Positions 62,759-64,000 of a stretch of DNA of 64,000 bases are shown one piece after another. The stretch spans positions 372,001 through 436,000 of the forward strand of contig NZ_JARHTP010000004.1 of NCBI RefSeq assembly GCF_029223485.1. Direction: 5' to 3'. The stretch's first letter is position 1, and each line of letters starts with the position of its first letter. The notes under the pieces are model-generated. The model was given only the letters and a program-made list of their open reading frames with translations, was not told where the DNA came from and searched no databases. The translations under genes and the position numbers were made by a program. The DNA is from Streptomyces coacervatus (lineage in GTDB: Bacteria > Actinomycetota > Actinomycetes > Streptomycetales > Streptomycetaceae).

Positions 62759-63840
62759 TCATTCCAAGATCAGCAGATCGGCGTGGGCTTCTGGTTGTCC
62801 GCCTACTCCGGCCCAGAACCGGACCCATGGATACTCCGCGCCCCAGCCTGTCGCCATCCGTTCATTGATCTGGGAAACCTGCATCGAAGGCATGGTGTTG
62901 ACGGACGTCGTGTATGGGCTGGTTTCGAGTTCGATGAGTGGCGTGTGGACAAGGTCATTGGCGGAACCGATCCACGAGGACACATCGACGCCACGAGGGT
63001 CGTCGCTCAGGCGGACGGTCAAGGTGACCTCTCCATCGTGGGACACGGTGGTCGGACTGACCGTCACGCCGTACACCCGTACGCCGCCGGCCGGAGGATC
63101 TGCATCCCACGTGTCGCCGTACGGGGCCACTCCAGTGCCCCCGAACAGTACGAGTCGCTGTCTGAGACCGTCGTTGACCAGGCCGTGGAAGGCACGGGAG
63201 GGCGGTCCGAGGTTCTGCACTTGCGTCCACTGTCCCTGCATCCATTGCCAGGTGTCAGCCAGCGCTGAGCCCTCGGCATCCGCAGATGAGGCGCGGCCGC
63301 CGTGCAGTACCAGCGTGGTCCCCGTTCCTGCCCACACCGCTCCAACACGAGGGCTTGGTCCTGTATCGGCTACCTCAGTCCATGTCAGTCCATCCCACGC
63401 CCACATGTCGGCGACAGCGCCCGAGGCCGTATTGCCTCCGAAGACCAGCATTTCCTGAGCAGCCGGGTCGAAGGCCATCCAGTGGGAGCTCCGGGGTGCC
63501 GGACCCGTTTCCGCGACCTGCACCCAGTCCCGCCCGTCATGCTCCCAGGTGTCGCCCCTCAGCTCACCTCCCCGTTCCTGACCTCCGAACAGAACCAGGC
63601 GCTTGCGCAGGGAGTCGTAGGACGCTGCGTGATGCGAACGGCCAGCCGGCCCTGTGTCCGCAAGCTGGGTCCTTTAGGTTCCGTCCCAGGCCCAGGTGTC
63701 GGCGAGCGTGACTTCGCCGAAGCCGAGCGTCCCTTCACCGGTGCCGCCGAAGAGGACGCATCGGTTGCGCGCGAGGTCATAGGTCAGCGTGTGCCCCACG
63801 CGGGCTGCGGGTCCGATCGAAGCGACCTGTGTCCAGAAGT
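62759..63840 (-). pseudogene. Kelch-type beta-propeller protein, truncated and interrupted by a stop codon
   Basis: One frame on the minus strand carries successive kelch-like blades: VLFGGTGEG then DTWAWDG, RLVLFGGQERGG then DTWEHDGRDW, EMLVFGGNTASG then DMWAWDG, and RLVLFGGTGVAP. A roughly 110-residue tail follows to the stop at 62759. An in-frame TAA at 63674-63676 splits it, and the similarity stops at 63840 with no start codon or signal peptide. From the GTG at 63523 a 254-codon frame remains open. It is the decayed 3' part of a secreted or surface propeller protein. The final bases 63841-64000 hold no recognised gene. Confidence 0.75.
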
Positions 63841-64000
63841 GTCAGCGGTCACGGAATCCCCCACGATCTGCGTGATCAGCGTCACGCATTTCCCCACCCT
63901 CGTAGTCACGTTTCCCCATGGGGACGGCGGTCGCGGACGGGCCGCCGCTACGTCCACTGGTCCGCGGACCGCTCGAGGAGCCAGCTCGCTGCCTCCCTCG

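Overview
The window is very GC-rich. It has Tat and lipoprotein signal peptides, many GTG/TTG starts, ATGA-type gene overlaps, secreted enzymes with ricin-type (CBM13) modules and an HTH-nSTAND-WD40 protein. Together these point to a Streptomyces (or close actinomycete) chromosome, probably an accessory or arm region. There are no rRNA or tRNA genes, no CRISPR array and no intact transposon.

Layout. (1) 0.3-2.6 kb: a secreted GH29 alpha-L-fucosidase. (2) 3-12.2 kb, cluster A: a GntR/FCD regulator divergent from a CUT1 sugar ABC transporter, then a 670-aa protein of unknown function, a RhaM-type mutarotase, a fuconolactonase-like amidohydrolase, a beheaded SDR and an aldo/keto reductase. (3) 12.3-15.9 kb: broken genes, namely a ricin-domain remnant, an orphan signal peptide, a frameshifted LacI regulator and a frameshifted YtcJ-type amidohydrolase. 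(4) 16.1-23 kb: small secreted proteins, a lipoprotein, the HTH-nSTAND-WD40 protein and a solitary trpC. (5) 23.3-24.4 kb: a secreted SGNH esterase with a ricin module. (6) 24.4-36.1 kb, cluster B: a tightly overlapping 12-gene operon on the minus strand, with an RbsABC-type importer, L-fuconate dehydratase, lactonase, FucU mutarotase, two dehydrogenases, a KDPG-type aldolase, a PfkB kinase, an aldo/keto reductase and a GntR regulator. (7) 36.5-41.8 kb: secreted GH29 and GH95 alpha-L-fucosidases. (8) 41.8-43.9 kb: a protein of unknown function and a bacterial expansin. (9) 44.2-53.7 kb: GH42, GH36, GH43 and GH5 enzymes, a frameshifted LacI regulator and a GH12 enzyme. (10) 53.7-60.4 kb: a CUT1 importer operon ending in the GH12 gene, a CE2-type acetyl esterase and a PhyH-type dioxygenase with a small partner, then a divergent AraC regulator up to 61.3 kb. 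(11) 61.4-63.8 kb: decayed ligA and kelch-protein remnants.

Working model (inference). Secreted esterases, an expansin, GH5/GH12 endoglucanases and the GH29/GH95 fucosidases open and debranch a fucosylated plant-wall glycan, with fucogalacto-xyloglucan the best fit. Three ABC importers take up oligosaccharides and free sugar. GH42/GH36/GH43 finish oligosaccharides inside the cell. Cluster B, and a partly decayed copy in cluster A, oxidise L-fucose through L-fuconolactone and L-fuconate to 2-keto-3-deoxy-L-fuconate. Two recurring intergenic words support joint control. One is ACATCCCATGT, ahead of the fucosidase, esterase and importer genes. The other is TCGAAGCGCTTCGA, present as a pair 119-120 bp apart ahead of both the galactosidase operon and the CUT1 operon. 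Three genes carry single-base frameshifts, so sequencing error and real decay both need to be considered.
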